Source of the DNA: UKL13-3 sp044353855
GTDB taxonomy: Bacteria; Bacteroidota; Bacteroidia; UKL13-3
Length of the DNA stretch: 64,000 bases
Assembly: GCA_044353855.1 (NCBI GenBank)
Contig: JBILBF010000002.1
Coordinates: 496,001 to 560,000 of the forward strand
Direction of reading: 5' to 3'
Shown: in pieces, positions 54,005-63,075 of the stretch
Layout of the letters: the number at the start of each line of letters is the position of its first letter
Position numbering within the stretch: the stretch's first letter is position 1
The notes under the pieces: generated by a model
Told to the model about the DNA's origin: nothing
Database searches by the model: none
What the model saw: the letters and a program-made list of their open reading frames with translations, nothing else
Position numbers and translations under genes: made by a program

Positions 54005-55164
54005 TTTTAGGCTTTCATTACCATTCAAATTTTACATATAAAAACGATAAAATTTATGTGCCAGGATATATTGGTGTATTTATTGAAGAATTGGCTAAAA
54101 ATTGTACTGAATTGTACTTATTCTTAGAGATCCAAAGCAACAATTCTTCTACAGAAGAAGACTTTGAATTGAATCAAAAAAACATAAAAATAATAAACCT
54201 AGGCCCAAAAAGCACCTTTTACTACCGTTTATTATATCCACAAAAAAAATTAAATATAATAGGAAACCATATTCATAAACTTGATTATTTTCTATTGCGT
54301 GCCCCTACTCCATTAGCTCCGCATATTTTTAAAAAGTTTCAATTACAATTACCCATAAATATCCTATTAGTAGGAAATTATGTAAATGGACTTAAGCATT
54401 TAGAACAACCCTTTTTAAGAAAAATTGGAATTATATTACTTACTCATTATTATCAAATACTTGAAAACAGAATGATTCTAAATCAGAATATTCTAGTAAA
54501 TAGTGTGGCATTGTATGAGCAAAACAAAACAAAAGCCAAAAAAATTGAAATTGTAAAAACCACAACGCTAGATAGAAATAGTTTTTTCGAAAGAGTTGAC
54601 TCTTGCAATAATGAGTCAATCCGAATTTTGTATACAGGCAGAATTAATTTTCAAAAAGGCATAAGGGAGCTTATACACGCTGTTGCAATTCTTTGTGACA
54701 AATACAATATAATAATTGATATAGTTGGATGGGAAGAACAAGGTTCATTTAGTTATGAAAAGGGATTAAAACTAATTGCTACAGAAAATGGAATTGAAGA
54801 AAAAATAATTTTTCATGGTAAGAAAGAAATAGGACCTGAACTAAACACCTATTATCGAAATGCGGATATCTATGCAATTCCTTCGTACCATGAGGGATTT
54901 CCAAGAACAATTTGGGAGGCCATGGCAAACTCATTACCAGTTATAGCCACAAATGTAGGAAGCATCCCATATTATCTCCAAAACAATGAAAATGCATTAA
55001 TTATAGAACCATATGAAATCACTTCTTTAGTCACTGCTATAGAAACGTTAATCAACAATCCAGATATAAGGCGAAGTTTAATTAAGAATGGATACAACCT
55101 TGCTAAAGAAGTCACCTTGGAAATACAAACTCAAAAACTTATTAATTTGATTCAAAAAAAATGA
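54001..55164 (+). CDS. GT4 glycosyltransferase
   Basis: This 387-residue GT-B protein has IRILYTGRINFQKGIRELIHAV near 203-224 and the donor EX7E motif in PSYHEGFPRTIWEAMANSLPVIA near 297-319. The N-terminal domain is AT-rich and poorly conserved. It overlaps the ligase stop (ATGA) and the next gene start (ATGA), so its translation is probably coupled to both neighbours. Confidence 0.9.
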   Translation: MILGFHYHSNFTYKNDKIYVPGYIGVFIEELAKNCTELYLFLEIQSNNSSTEEDFELNQKNIKIINLGPKSTFYYRLLYPQKKLNIIGNHIHKLDYFLLRAPTPLAPHIFKKFQLQLPINILLVGNYVNGLKHLEQPFLRKIGIILLTHYYQILENRMILNQNILVNSVALYEQNKTKAKKIEIVKTTTLDRNSFFERVDSCNNESIRILYTGRINFQKGIRELIHAVAILCDKYNIIIDIVGWEEQGSFSYEKGLKLIATENGIEEKIIFHGKKEIGPELNTYYRNADIYAIPSYHEGFPRTIWEAMANSLPVIATNVGSIPYYLQNNENALIIEPYEITSLVTAIETLINNPDIRRSLIKNGYNLAKEVTLEIQTQKLINLIQKK

Positions 55165-55691
55165 ATAACAGAAAGTATAATATTATAAGATACGATTGGC
55201 CCTTTCATTTCATTAGTTTTGTTTGTTCTATTTTGCCTGACAATATTATATTCATAAAACTGAGAGGAACGTTACTCTCCTATTTTGTTAAATCAGCAGG
55301 AAAAAATCTTCAAATTGGACGAGATGTGACTATATACAACCCATCCAATATTTCATTTGGAAATAATGTATACATTGCAAAAGGTTGTTTCTTTTCTTGT
55401 GGTGATTGCATTGAAATTGGAAACAATATTTTATTCGGCCCATATGTAGTTATTGTTACTTCAGACCATTCATACAGCAATGGTGCATATTATTGGGGCG
55501 CACCTAAAAATATCGGAAAAGTTATCATTAAAGATGGAGCATGGGTTTCAGCACATACAACAATTCTTTCTCAATCAATTATTGAAACAGGTACATTAAT
55601 TGCAGCAAATGCTGTTTTTAAAGGAGATTCATTACCCAGAGGAATATACGGAGGCATTCCAGCCAAACTTATAAAAATTGCTATTGATTAA
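55161..55691 (+). CDS. Hexapeptide-repeat acyltransferase (WbbJ/colanic-acid type)
   Basis: The 176-residue protein has a left-handed beta-helix with repeats GKNLQIGRDVTIYNPSNISF, IEIGNNILFGPYVVIVTSDH and GAWVSAHTTILSQ, including the catalytic His of TSDHSY. It is like WbbJ, WcaF and other O-acetyltransferases of exopolysaccharide loci. It probably acetylates a hydroxyl on a sugar in the chain, from acetyl-CoA. It is tightly packed between two GT4 genes. Confidence 0.87.
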   Translation: MNNRKYNIIRYDWPFHFISFVCSILPDNIIFIKLRGTLLSYFVKSAGKNLQIGRDVTIYNPSNISFGNNVYIAKGCFFSCGDCIEIGNNILFGPYVVIVTSDHSYSNGAYYWGAPKNIGKVIIKDGAWVSAHTTILSQSIIETGTLIAANAVFKGDSLPRGIYGGIPAKLIKIAID

Positions 55692-56691
55692 AAGAATTTT
55701 ACTTACAGGACCAATCTTTAATACTTCATCAGGCCCATCAGGTATGGGAGGTTTATTGTATACCAAACTCAAGGAGGATGGTTATATAGTTTTCAAAAAA
55801 TCGGCTTTTAGAAATATCCTGTTAAGGTATATGGATACTTTAATGGCTGTATTATTTTTAAAATATGATGTCCTTTTTATACAAGGTTTTGCCTTGAGGG
55901 CTTTTTATTTAGAAAGTGTAATTTGTAAAATTGGAAACGTGAGGGGCAAAAAAGTGATATATACTATTCGTGGAGGTGCGTTCCCAGAGTTTTACCAAAA
56001 AAATATCAAATGGTGTACGTCAGTTTTTAAAAGTATAGATACAATCGTTACTCCATCATTATATATTCAAGCGTTTTTAGCTTCAAAAAATCATAAAGTT
56101 GAATACATTCCTAATTTTATTGATTTAAGTAACTTCCCCTTTCATTGGAAATATTCAGGTAATCAAAAACTACTATGGGTTCGATCCTTTCATGATATCT
56201 ATAAACCTGAACTCGCTATTAAAGCTGTTAGTTTATTAAAACAAAAATATCCCAATATTCACCTCACCATGGTTGGACCCGATCAAGGTAAACTTGCAGA
56301 AAGCAAATTGCTAATACAGTCGTTACAACTTGAATCAAATATTACCATCACGGGCCCCATTGCCAACAATAAATTGAATTCCTATTATTGTTCTCACAGT
56401 ATTTTTATAACCACAACCAGTTTCGAAAGTTTTGGGGTAGCATTGATGGAAGCAGCAAGTTCGGGCATACCCATGGTAAGCACTTCTGTAGGTGAAATTC
56501 CCTATTTATGGTCACACAATGAGAACTGCCTATTGGTGGAAGATAACAATGAACAAGAATTTGCAGCAGCTATTGATACTTTATTTACAGATAATGTACT
56601 TCAACTAAAACTGTCGGATGCAGCTCGCAAAAAAGCAGAACAATACACTTGGGATATAATTAAAAAACAATGGAAAACTATCCTACAATAA
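55684..56691 (+). CDS. GT4 glycosyltransferase (TTG start)
   Basis: The protein is 335 residues from TTG 55684 (MIKRILLTGPIFNTSSGPSG), and TTG 55678 is an equal alternative. The C-terminal domain has KLLWVRSFHDIYKPELAIKA and the EX7E motif in TTSFESFGVALMEAASSGIPMV near 241-262. The N-terminal G-P-S-G-M-G-G loop contacts donor phosphates in such enzymes. It is shorter than the other GT4 genes in the locus but appears intact. Confidence 0.87.
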   Translation: MIKRILLTGPIFNTSSGPSGMGGLLYTKLKEDGYIVFKKSAFRNILLRYMDTLMAVLFLKYDVLFIQGFALRAFYLESVICKIGNVRGKKVIYTIRGGAFPEFYQKNIKWCTSVFKSIDTIVTPSLYIQAFLASKNHKVEYIPNFIDLSNFPFHWKYSGNQKLLWVRSFHDIYKPELAIKAVSLLKQKYPNIHLTMVGPDQGKLAESKLLIQSLQLESNITITGPIANNKLNSYYCSHSIFITTTSFESFGVALMEAASSGIPMVSTSVGEIPYLWSHNENCLLVEDNNEQEFAAAIDTLFTDNVLQLKLSDAARKKAEQYTWDIIKKQWKTILQ

Positions 56692-56694
56692 TTT

Positions 56695-58551
56695 ATGTGC
56701 GGAATTAACGGAGTACTACATAAAAATAATCAACCAGTAAACGAGGAATTACTCATACACATGCGCGATAAAATGATACATCGCGGACCAGATGATGCTG
56801 GAATATTGGTGAACAACTGTATTGGATTAGGACATCGAAGATTATCTATATTGGATACAAGTTATAATGGGCATCAGCCAAGGTTAAGCAAGGATGGACG
56901 TTATGCTATTGTGTTTAATGGTGAGATATACAACTTTGAAGAATTTAAACCCGAATTAGCTGCCAAAGGGTATATATTTACTTCAGAAAGTGATACTGAA
57001 GTTCTCTTGTATTTATACATTGAATATGGAGAATCAATGCTCAATCGGTTAAATGGTATGTTTGCATTCGCAATATGGGACAATCAAGTACAAGAACTAT
57101 TTATTGCAAGAGATCGTTTAGGCGTTAAACCTTTATATTTTTACAACTCTGATTTATTGTTTGCATTCGCTTCCGAACCTAAAGCACTTTTTGCGTATGG
57201 AATTGAAAAATTGTTGGACCCTTCACAATTAAACGAATGGTTGTTATACCGATATGTAAGCGGTGCAAATACATTATATAAAAATATTTTTTCGCTATTA
57301 CCTGGATATACTGCCACTTTAAGTAAAAAGAATAATTTTACTATTCAGCTTAAACGTTGGTGGAATTTAAGTGAAAAAATAAACAACCACACAACTATTA
57401 AAAACCCTACCGAATGGTTTAAAGACACCTTCTTATCGTCTATCAATTACAGAATGATTAGTGATGTTCCTGTTGGTATTTTATTAAGCGGAGGATTGGA
57501 TTCGAGTAGTGTGGCTGCTGCTGTTCATCAAAATGGTTTTACCAACATCAATACGTTTAATGTAGGCTTTCCCGGATTTATTGATGATGAATCAGCCAAG
57601 GCAGCGGCCTTCTCAGAAAAATTAGGATTCAATTTTCACAGCATCAGTATTACAGGTAATGATTTTTACGATAATCTTGTAAAGTCAACTTACATTCATA
57701 ACGAACCGTTAACCCACCATAATGACCCACAGTTGTTGGGCATTTCAAAATACTCCAAACAATTTGTTACAGTATTATTATCGGGCGAAGGAAGTGATGA
57801 ATTGATGGCCGGATACGTAAGGTATAATCCACTAAAATATTTGCAGTATGCAAACATGGCTAAGGGGATTTTAAAACTTATTCCAACACAGTTGAAAAAC
57901 AATCGCTTGAAAAAATTGGAAAATTACCTTCAACTTAAAAATACGACTGAACAGATTTTATACAATGCTAGTGGATATTACCCGCAGGATTATGAAATGT
58001 ATGGAATAGATACATTTTGCATTTCCAATACCTTTAGATACGATATTGCTAAAGAGGCTAAAGAACTTTTTCCGAATAATATCCTTCGACAAACTTTGTA
58101 TACCGACCAACATACTTATTTGTGTTCGCTTAATACAAGAAACGACAGAGCTTCAATGGCTGCATCAATTGAATGCAGGGAACCTTTCTTAGATTACCGG
58201 TTAATTGAAGGAATTGGATCATTGCCGGATAAATGGTTTATCAAAAACGGAAACGGGAAACAATTGTTGCGGGAGAGTATGGCTTCCTTATTAGGTCAAC
58301 AGGCGCTTTCATTTCGCAAAATAGGATTTAGCATTCCTTGGTTGCAGCTGGTTCAATCATCAGAACAACTTACAAAAGATTGGAACACATTTCACCTTTC
58401 CGAAATATTTGAACAAGGCATATTAGCCAATTTAAATATTGCCAAAATAAAAGCTGATTACGAAGCTGGAGATAAAAGCAAAGAATTATTAATCCGACAA
58501 TTGTTTATGCTGGCGTTTTGGTACAAACATTCTTTTCAAAACATTTCATGA
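56695..58551 (+). CDS. asnB: Asparagine synthase-like glutamine amidotransferase
   Basis: The 618-residue protein has N-terminal class II glutaminase domains with the nucleophile Cys2 (MCGINGVLHKN) and VFNGEIYNFEE, and a C-terminal ATP-pyrophosphatase domain with the PP-loop LLSGGLDSSSVAAAV near 264-278. In polysaccharide loci such enzymes usually amidate uronic acids, with glutamine as N donor, rather than making free asparagine. The UDP-glucuronate epimerase-like gene at 38817 would supply a suitable galacturonate. The stop overlaps the CapK-like start (ATGA). Confidence 0.9.
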   Translation: MCGINGVLHKNNQPVNEELLIHMRDKMIHRGPDDAGILVNNCIGLGHRRLSILDTSYNGHQPRLSKDGRYAIVFNGEIYNFEEFKPELAAKGYIFTSESDTEVLLYLYIEYGESMLNRLNGMFAFAIWDNQVQELFIARDRLGVKPLYFYNSDLLFAFASEPKALFAYGIEKLLDPSQLNEWLLYRYVSGANTLYKNIFSLLPGYTATLSKKNNFTIQLKRWWNLSEKINNHTTIKNPTEWFKDTFLSSINYRMISDVPVGILLSGGLDSSSVAAAVHQNGFTNINTFNVGFPGFIDDESAKAAAFSEKLGFNFHSISITGNDFYDNLVKSTYIHNEPLTHHNDPQLLGISKYSKQFVTVLLSGEGSDELMAGYVRYNPLKYLQYANMAKGILKLIPTQLKNNRLKKLENYLQLKNTTEQILYNASGYYPQDYEMYGIDTFCISNTFRYDIAKEAKELFPNNILRQTLYTDQHTYLCSLNTRNDRASMAASIECREPFLDYRLIEGIGSLPDKWFIKNGNGKQLLRESMASLLGQQALSFRKIGFSIPWLQLVQSSEQLTKDWNTFHLSEIFEQGILANLNIAKIKADYEAGDKSKELLIRQLFMLAFWYKHSFQNIS

Positions 58552-59921
58552 AATACGGTTTCGCCATATACAATAAATTACCACACTGGTTAAAGGAATT
58601 TGCAGCCGGATTGTATGCCCGAAAATTGCAATCCTACCGAAAAGACGACTCTTCGAATGAGCGCATCCAACAGGCTGCCGAGAGGGAACAATGGTCGTTT
58701 GAAGAATGGAATGCTTACCAACAAGCGGAATTGGAAAAAGTATTGTACAGGGCCGCTCACCATGTTCCTTATTACAGACAATACTGGCAACAAAGAGGAT
58801 ATGAAAAAGGCGAATGGAAATCTCTTGAAAACTGGCCTGTTCTGACCAAACAGGAATTAAGAAAATACAACCATCTTTTCCTAGCCGAAGACTGCAATCC
58901 CAAACAAATGTACACAGAGTATACCAGCGGAACATCGGGAACACCCCTTACCGTTTACTGGTCGAAAGAAACAACGTTAACCTACTACGCCATTTTTGAA
59001 CGCAGAATCAAAAACTGGCATGGGGTAAATTGGAACATGAACTATTTGATGTTAGGTGGAAGAATGGTTGTTCCTGTTACAAAACAAAAACCACCTTTTT
59101 GGATTCGGAATACATACATGCACCAGTTATATTTATCATCTTACCATTTGTCTTCATCAACCATAAAAGCATATCAACAGGTAATTGAATCGTTCAGGCC
59201 AAAATACATGTTTGGTTATGCTTCTTCTATGTATTCATTAGCCCTGTTGGCAAAACAACAAAACCTAGAGTTGCCTCATCTTACCTGTGCCATCAGCAAC
59301 GCAGAACCCATTTTGGCGCACCAAAAAATATTAATTGAATATGTGTTTAACACAAAACTTGTAAATACGTATGGCATGAGCGAAATGGTAGCGTCCGCTT
59401 CATCCTATCAACAGGAAGATTTGGTATTATGGCCGGAGATTGGTTTGATGGAAGTGTTAAACTTTGAAAATGACACTCCGGCACCCGAGGGACAAAACGG
59501 AAGATTTATCTGCACCTCATTATTGAATAAAGATATGCCCCTTATCCGTTACGAAGTTGGCGACAGCGGCTCCATCGGAAGGTGTACTTCGGGAATCAAT
59601 CATTATAAAATCAATGAGGTATCGGGTAGAACAGATGACATGGTGATAACAGCCAGCGGCACCAGAATTGGCCGGTTGGATCCTGTTTTTAAAGACAACT
59701 TCAATATTATCGAAGCACAAATTATCCAGGAAACGTATACTGATTTTACCGTTAAAATTGTTCCCAATCCTGTATACATACCCGAAAATGGAAACGCAAT
59801 TATAGCAGCACTCCGGGAACGTGTTGGAAACAGTAATGTTACCATTGAAATTGTAACACATATCCCGCGCTCCAATACCGGAAAATTCAAAGCGGTTATA
59901 TCAAACATAAAACAACAATGA
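58548..59921 (+). CDS. CapK/PaaK-like adenylate-forming enzyme
   Basis: The protein is 457 residues from ATG 58548, which overlaps the asnB stop (ATGA). A TTG ten codons upstream is less likely. Adenylation motifs of the phenylacetyl-CoA ligase family are present: YTEYTSGTSGTPLTVYWSKE near 122-141, NTYGMSEMVASAS near 278-290, and IRYEVGDSGSIG near 335-346. CapK-type members in capsule loci are believed to activate or transfer an acyl group during polymer modification, but the substrate is unknown. Confidence 0.86.
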   Translation: MKYGFAIYNKLPHWLKEFAAGLYARKLQSYRKDDSSNERIQQAAEREQWSFEEWNAYQQAELEKVLYRAAHHVPYYRQYWQQRGYEKGEWKSLENWPVLTKQELRKYNHLFLAEDCNPKQMYTEYTSGTSGTPLTVYWSKETTLTYYAIFERRIKNWHGVNWNMNYLMLGGRMVVPVTKQKPPFWIRNTYMHQLYLSSYHLSSSTIKAYQQVIESFRPKYMFGYASSMYSLALLAKQQNLELPHLTCAISNAEPILAHQKILIEYVFNTKLVNTYGMSEMVASASSYQQEDLVLWPEIGLMEVLNFENDTPAPEGQNGRFICTSLLNKDMPLIRYEVGDSGSIGRCTSGINHYKINEVSGRTDDMVITASGTRIGRLDPVFKDNFNIIEAQIIQETYTDFTVKIVPNPVYIPENGNAIIAALRERVGNSNVTIEIVTHIPRSNTGKFKAVISNIKQQ

Positions 59922-61177
59922 TGAAAACTACATTAGTTTCGCACGCTTCTGTTTTAATAGAATCAAACGGCACAACGATATTGAGTGATCCGTGGTTTGA
60001 AGGAACGGTGTTTAATGAAAGCTGGGCATTGCTCGCAAAGTCTGCTCCTGTTGACTTCGACCATATTCAGTATATTTACATTTCGCACGAGCATCCCGAT
60101 CATTTTAATTTTGCCACGCTCAAAAAGATACCGTTAGCCCAGAAACAAAAAATTTCCATTCTATATCAAAACCATGCTTCTAAAAGGCTGAATAAGGTAT
60201 TGGAAAAAATGGGCTTCAAGGAAATCATTTCACTTCCCTTATACAAATGGCACTCCATTGGCAAGATAAGATTCTACTGTGGTTCTGTTGGTTCAATGGA
60301 TTCGTTCTTAGCAGTATAGGATGAACAACACACCATCCTGAACCTGAACGACTGTGTGCTGAATACCAAACATTACGAATACATTAAAAAACAAATCGGG
60401 AACATTGATATCCTGTATACCCAATTTAGTTACGCCAACTGGATTGGAAATGATACCGACTATTTTAACGAAGGAGCCTCAAAAATAAATGACATTCAAA
60501 CTCAAGTGGCCAAACTTGGTCCACGTTTCACCATTCCTTTTGCGAGTTATGTATATTTCTGCAACCGAGAGAACTTTTGGATGAATCAATTTTGCAACAC
60601 ACCATCAACGCTTCAAAAGGCCAATATACCTAGTTTGCATCCGACCAAAATCGGTGAACAGATAGACCTTACCAACCCAGTGTTTAATGATAACGAAGCA
60701 ATTACTTTTTGGAATACACAATACAACAATACAGAAGTGTTGGTTAACCCTCCTACTATTTCCATCCAGTTGATAGTGGAATCAGTGAACGCCATGACAC
60801 ATCAATTGCTGAAAAAATTCCCTTTCCTCGCTTTAACAATGAAGGATTTCAGCATTTATATTGACGATTTGCAAACGGGCGTAACCATTTCTTTTAAACA
60901 ACATAAAACCACCCTTACCGAAGACAAAACATTATGCAGGTATACAATGTGTAGCCAAGCAATAAAATACTTTTTTGATTATTCATGGGGAGCCAATACC
61001 ATTATGATTTCGGGAATGTTTAAAGACAACCAAATCGGAACGAAACATCATTCGGTGTTTTTTTGGCTCAACTTGATGAATACAGAATTTATTAATTTTT
61101 CATCGGTGAAAAACAGCTTGGCAACGCTCAAATTTGTGTACACCAAACGATTCGAAATCCTTTATAAATACCTCTGA
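59918..61177 (+). pseudogene. Metallo-beta-lactamase-fold hydrolase gene with one in-frame TAG
   Basis: The frame starts MMKTTLVSHASVLIES (ATG 59918 or 59921), has the zinc motif ISHEHPDHFNFATL (HxHxDH) near residues 57-70, and runs to GSMDSFLAV where TAG occurs at 60317-60319. The same frame continues without another stop (DEQHTILNLNDCVLNT) to TGA 61175-61177, giving a normal-looking full length of about 419 codons. It is either an amber mutation, a base error, or unproven readthrough. It follows the CapK-like gene closely, so the intact gene belongs to this modification group. Confidence 0.85.
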
Positions 61178-61182
61178 TTTAT

Positions 61183-62262
61183 ATGAAACTCTTAACCATT
61201 ATAGGCGCAAGGCCACAGTTTGTAAAAGCTGCAGCTTTATCACGCGAAATAAAAAAACATCCCCTACTACAAGAAATTATTGTGCATACGGGGCAACATT
61301 ATGATGCCAATATGAGCGATATCTTTTTTGATGAAATGGACATACCAAAACCCAATTATAATTTAAACATCCATGGTCTTTCGCATGGAGCCATGACTGG
61401 CCAAATGCTGAAAAAAATAGAAGAAGTTTTACTGATAGAAAAACCAGATGTAGTTTTAGTATATGGCGATACAAACTCAACTATTGCAGGAGCATTAGCG
61501 GCTAAAAAACTACATATCAAAGTAGCACATGTTGAAGCAGGACTGAGAAGTTTTAATATGCACATGCCCGAAGAAATAAACCGCATATTAACAGATAGAA
61601 TAAGTGATTGGCTTTTTTGTCCAACCGATGCCGCCATTCAAAATTTGGCAAAAGAAGGATATGAAAACATCGATACCAATATCGTAAAAGTGGGTGATGT
61701 AATGGAAGACGCAGCTATTTACTATGCCAAAAAAGCTTCCGAAAAATCAACCATTCTTTCGCAACTCAATTTACACAACAAGCAATTTGTTTTGGCAACC
61801 ATTCACCGTGCCGAAAACACCGATAATATTACCAACCTCAAACATATTATTGAAGCCCTAAATGAAATACATAAAACCTGTCCAGTAGTTGTTCCGCTTC
61901 ATCCCCGCACCAAAAAAATAATGGAACAACATGCACTTGTTGCTAACTTTACCATTATCGAACCAGTTGGTTATTTTGATATGATTACGCTGTTGCAAAA
62001 CTGCTCGCTGGTCATTACCGATAGTGGAGGATTGCAAAAAGAGGCATTCTTTTTTAAAAAGTTTTGCATCACCACTCGCGAACAAACAGAATGGGTTGAA
62101 CTGATCGAAAACGGATACAACTTTATTGCAGGAACGGATACCAATACGATTATAGCACTCGCAAATAATACAATAAACAAACCCTTTCCTCCAGTTAAAA
62201 ATCTATATGGAAATGGGGAAGCAGCAAAGAATATTTGTGAAGTGCTGCTTCGTTCTGCTTAA
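61183..62262 (+). CDS. wecB: UDP-N-acetylglucosamine 2-epimerase (non-hydrolysing)
   Basis: This 359-residue GT-B-like enzyme has KLLTIIGARPQFVKAAALSR, LVYGDTNSTIAGALAA, AHVEAGLRSFNMHMPEEINR and a C-terminal TDSGGLQKEAFFF. WecB/MnaA converts UDP-GlcNAc to UDP-ManNAc. The related WbjD/Cap5G enzymes make UDP-L-FucNAc precursors, and the WbuB-like gene just downstream, whose relatives transfer L-FucNAc, makes that alternative worth considering. The other genes of the FucNAc route are not in the window. Confidence 0.92.
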   Translation: MKLLTIIGARPQFVKAAALSREIKKHPLLQEIIVHTGQHYDANMSDIFFDEMDIPKPNYNLNIHGLSHGAMTGQMLKKIEEVLLIEKPDVVLVYGDTNSTIAGALAAKKLHIKVAHVEAGLRSFNMHMPEEINRILTDRISDWLFCPTDAAIQNLAKEGYENIDTNIVKVGDVMEDAAIYYAKKASEKSTILSQLNLHNKQFVLATIHRAENTDNITNLKHIIEALNEIHKTCPVVVPLHPRTKKIMEQHALVANFTIIEPVGYFDMITLLQNCSLVITDSGGLQKEAFFFKKFCITTREQTEWVELIENGYNFIAGTDTNTIIALANNTINKPFPPVKNLYGNGEAAKNICEVLLRSA

Positions 62263-62267
62263 CCCAT

Positions 62268-62330
62268 GTCTCGTCTACGCTCGACATGTCCAGCGCTCAT
62301 ACCAATGTCAGATCGAGCGAAGACGAGAGC
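62268..62330. repeat. 63-bp hairpin element, left direct-repeat copy
   Basis: The element has arms GTCTCGTCTACGCTCGACAT (62268-62287) and CAGATCGAGCGAAGACGAGA (62309-62328), which are imperfect inverted copies. A second copy at 62976-63038 matches at about 57 of 63 positions in direct orientation. It starts 5 bases after the wecB stop. Confidence 0.8.
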
Positions 62331-62607
62331 TGATTCAACACTAAAGTCAGATCGAGCGAAGACAAAAGCTGATTCGACACTAATGTCAAATCGAGCGAAG
62401 ACGAGAGCTGATTCAACACTAAAGTCAGATCGAGCGAAGACGAGAGCTGATTCAACACTAAAGTCAAATCGAGCGAAGACGAGAGCTGATTCAACACTAA
62501 AGTCAGATCGAGCGAAGACGAGAGCTGATTCAACACTATAGTCAGATCGAGCGAAGACGAGAGCTGATTCAACACTATAGTCAGATCGAGCGAAGACGAG
62601 AGCTGAT
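62307..62607 (+). repeat. 39-bp tandem array, about 7.7 units
   Basis: Seven full 39-bp units starting at 62307, 62346, 62385, 62424, 62463, 62502 and 62541, plus a 28-base partial unit, each containing AGATCGAGCGAAGACGAGAG followed by CTGATTCAACACTA. Units differ by one to five bases. Each unit is the right hairpin arm of the 63-bp element plus a 15-base spacer. Because 39 is a multiple of three, both strands stay open, but these frames look like repeat artefacts. This fills most of the 361-base gap between wecB and the GIY-YIG gene. Confidence 0.9.
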
Positions 62608-62623
62608 ATGTAAATAAACCCCT

Positions 62624-62959
62624 ATGAAACAACTTCACGTATACCTTCTTTTATGCAATGACAATTCTATTTACGTTGGCATTACCAACAACATAGAAAG
62701 GAGATTAAATGAGCACCAATCAGGTTACAATAAAAATTCATATACATCTAGTCGACTTCCGGTTAAATTAATATATGTTCAATCATTTAAAAATTTCCTA
62801 GAGGGTATTGCTTATGAAAAGAAACTCAAAAAGTGGTCTCACGACAAAAAAATGGCTCTTGCTATGAATGATATTGAATTACTCAAACAATTAGCCGAAT
62901 GTAAAAATGAAACATCACACAAACATTATATAAAAGATGATAAAGATATTAGCTTTTAG
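62624..62959 (+). CDS. GIY-YIG family nuclease
   Basis: This 111-residue, single-domain GIY-YIG protein begins LHVYLLLCNDNSIYVGITNNIERRLNEHQ (in two parts: VYLLLC near 6-11 and IYVG near 17-20, the two halves of the signature). R27 and the downstream Glu in AYEKKLKKW fit the catalytic core. Such solo proteins are abundant in Bacteroidota and of unknown role. The gene is intact and sits between two 63-bp hairpin elements, interrupting the polysaccharide operon between wecB and the WbuB-like gene. Confidence 0.9.
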   Translation: MKQLHVYLLLCNDNSIYVGITNNIERRLNEHQSGYNKNSYTSSRLPVKLIYVQSFKNFLEGIAYEKKLKKWSHDKKMALAMNDIELLKQLAECKNETSHKHYIKDDKDISF

Positions 62960-62975
62960 TTTACCCCGCGCCCAC

Positions 62976-63038
62976 GTCTCGTCTCCGCTCGACATGACCA
63001 ACGCTTATACTAAAGTCAGATCGAGCGAAGACGAGAGC
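62976..63038. repeat. 63-bp hairpin element, right direct-repeat copy
   Basis: GTCTCGTCTCCGCTCGACAT pairs with CAGATCGAGCGAAGACGAGA around a short loop. It differs from the left copy at six positions and is not tandemly expanded. It starts 16 bases after the GIY-YIG stop. Confidence 0.8.
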
Positions 63039-63075
63039 GGACTCACTAGAACTAACAAGCTACAAAACGAACTAA

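Noticed and set aside
58546..58944. Minus-strand open frame of 132 codons opposite the CapK-like gene
   Set aside because: It is antisense to a well-supported adenylating enzyme and has low-quality protein composition.
60317..60319. Programmed readthrough or pyrrolysine at the TAG in the MBL-fold gene
   Set aside because: No pyrrolysine machinery or readthrough context is visible in the window, and a single point mutation or read error is simpler.
62307..62607. Array of 24-base repeats with 15-base spacers resembling a CRISPR
   Set aside because: The spacers are the same in every unit, the period is 39 bases, and no cas genes are present. It is a plain tandem repeat derived from a hairpin arm.
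62266..62638. Long open frames on both strands inside the 39-bp array (SDRAKTRADSTL-type and NQLSSSLDLTLV-type repeats)
   Set aside because: They are open only because 39 is divisible by three and the unit lacks stops. There is no natural start or domain, and the array is explained as a repeat.
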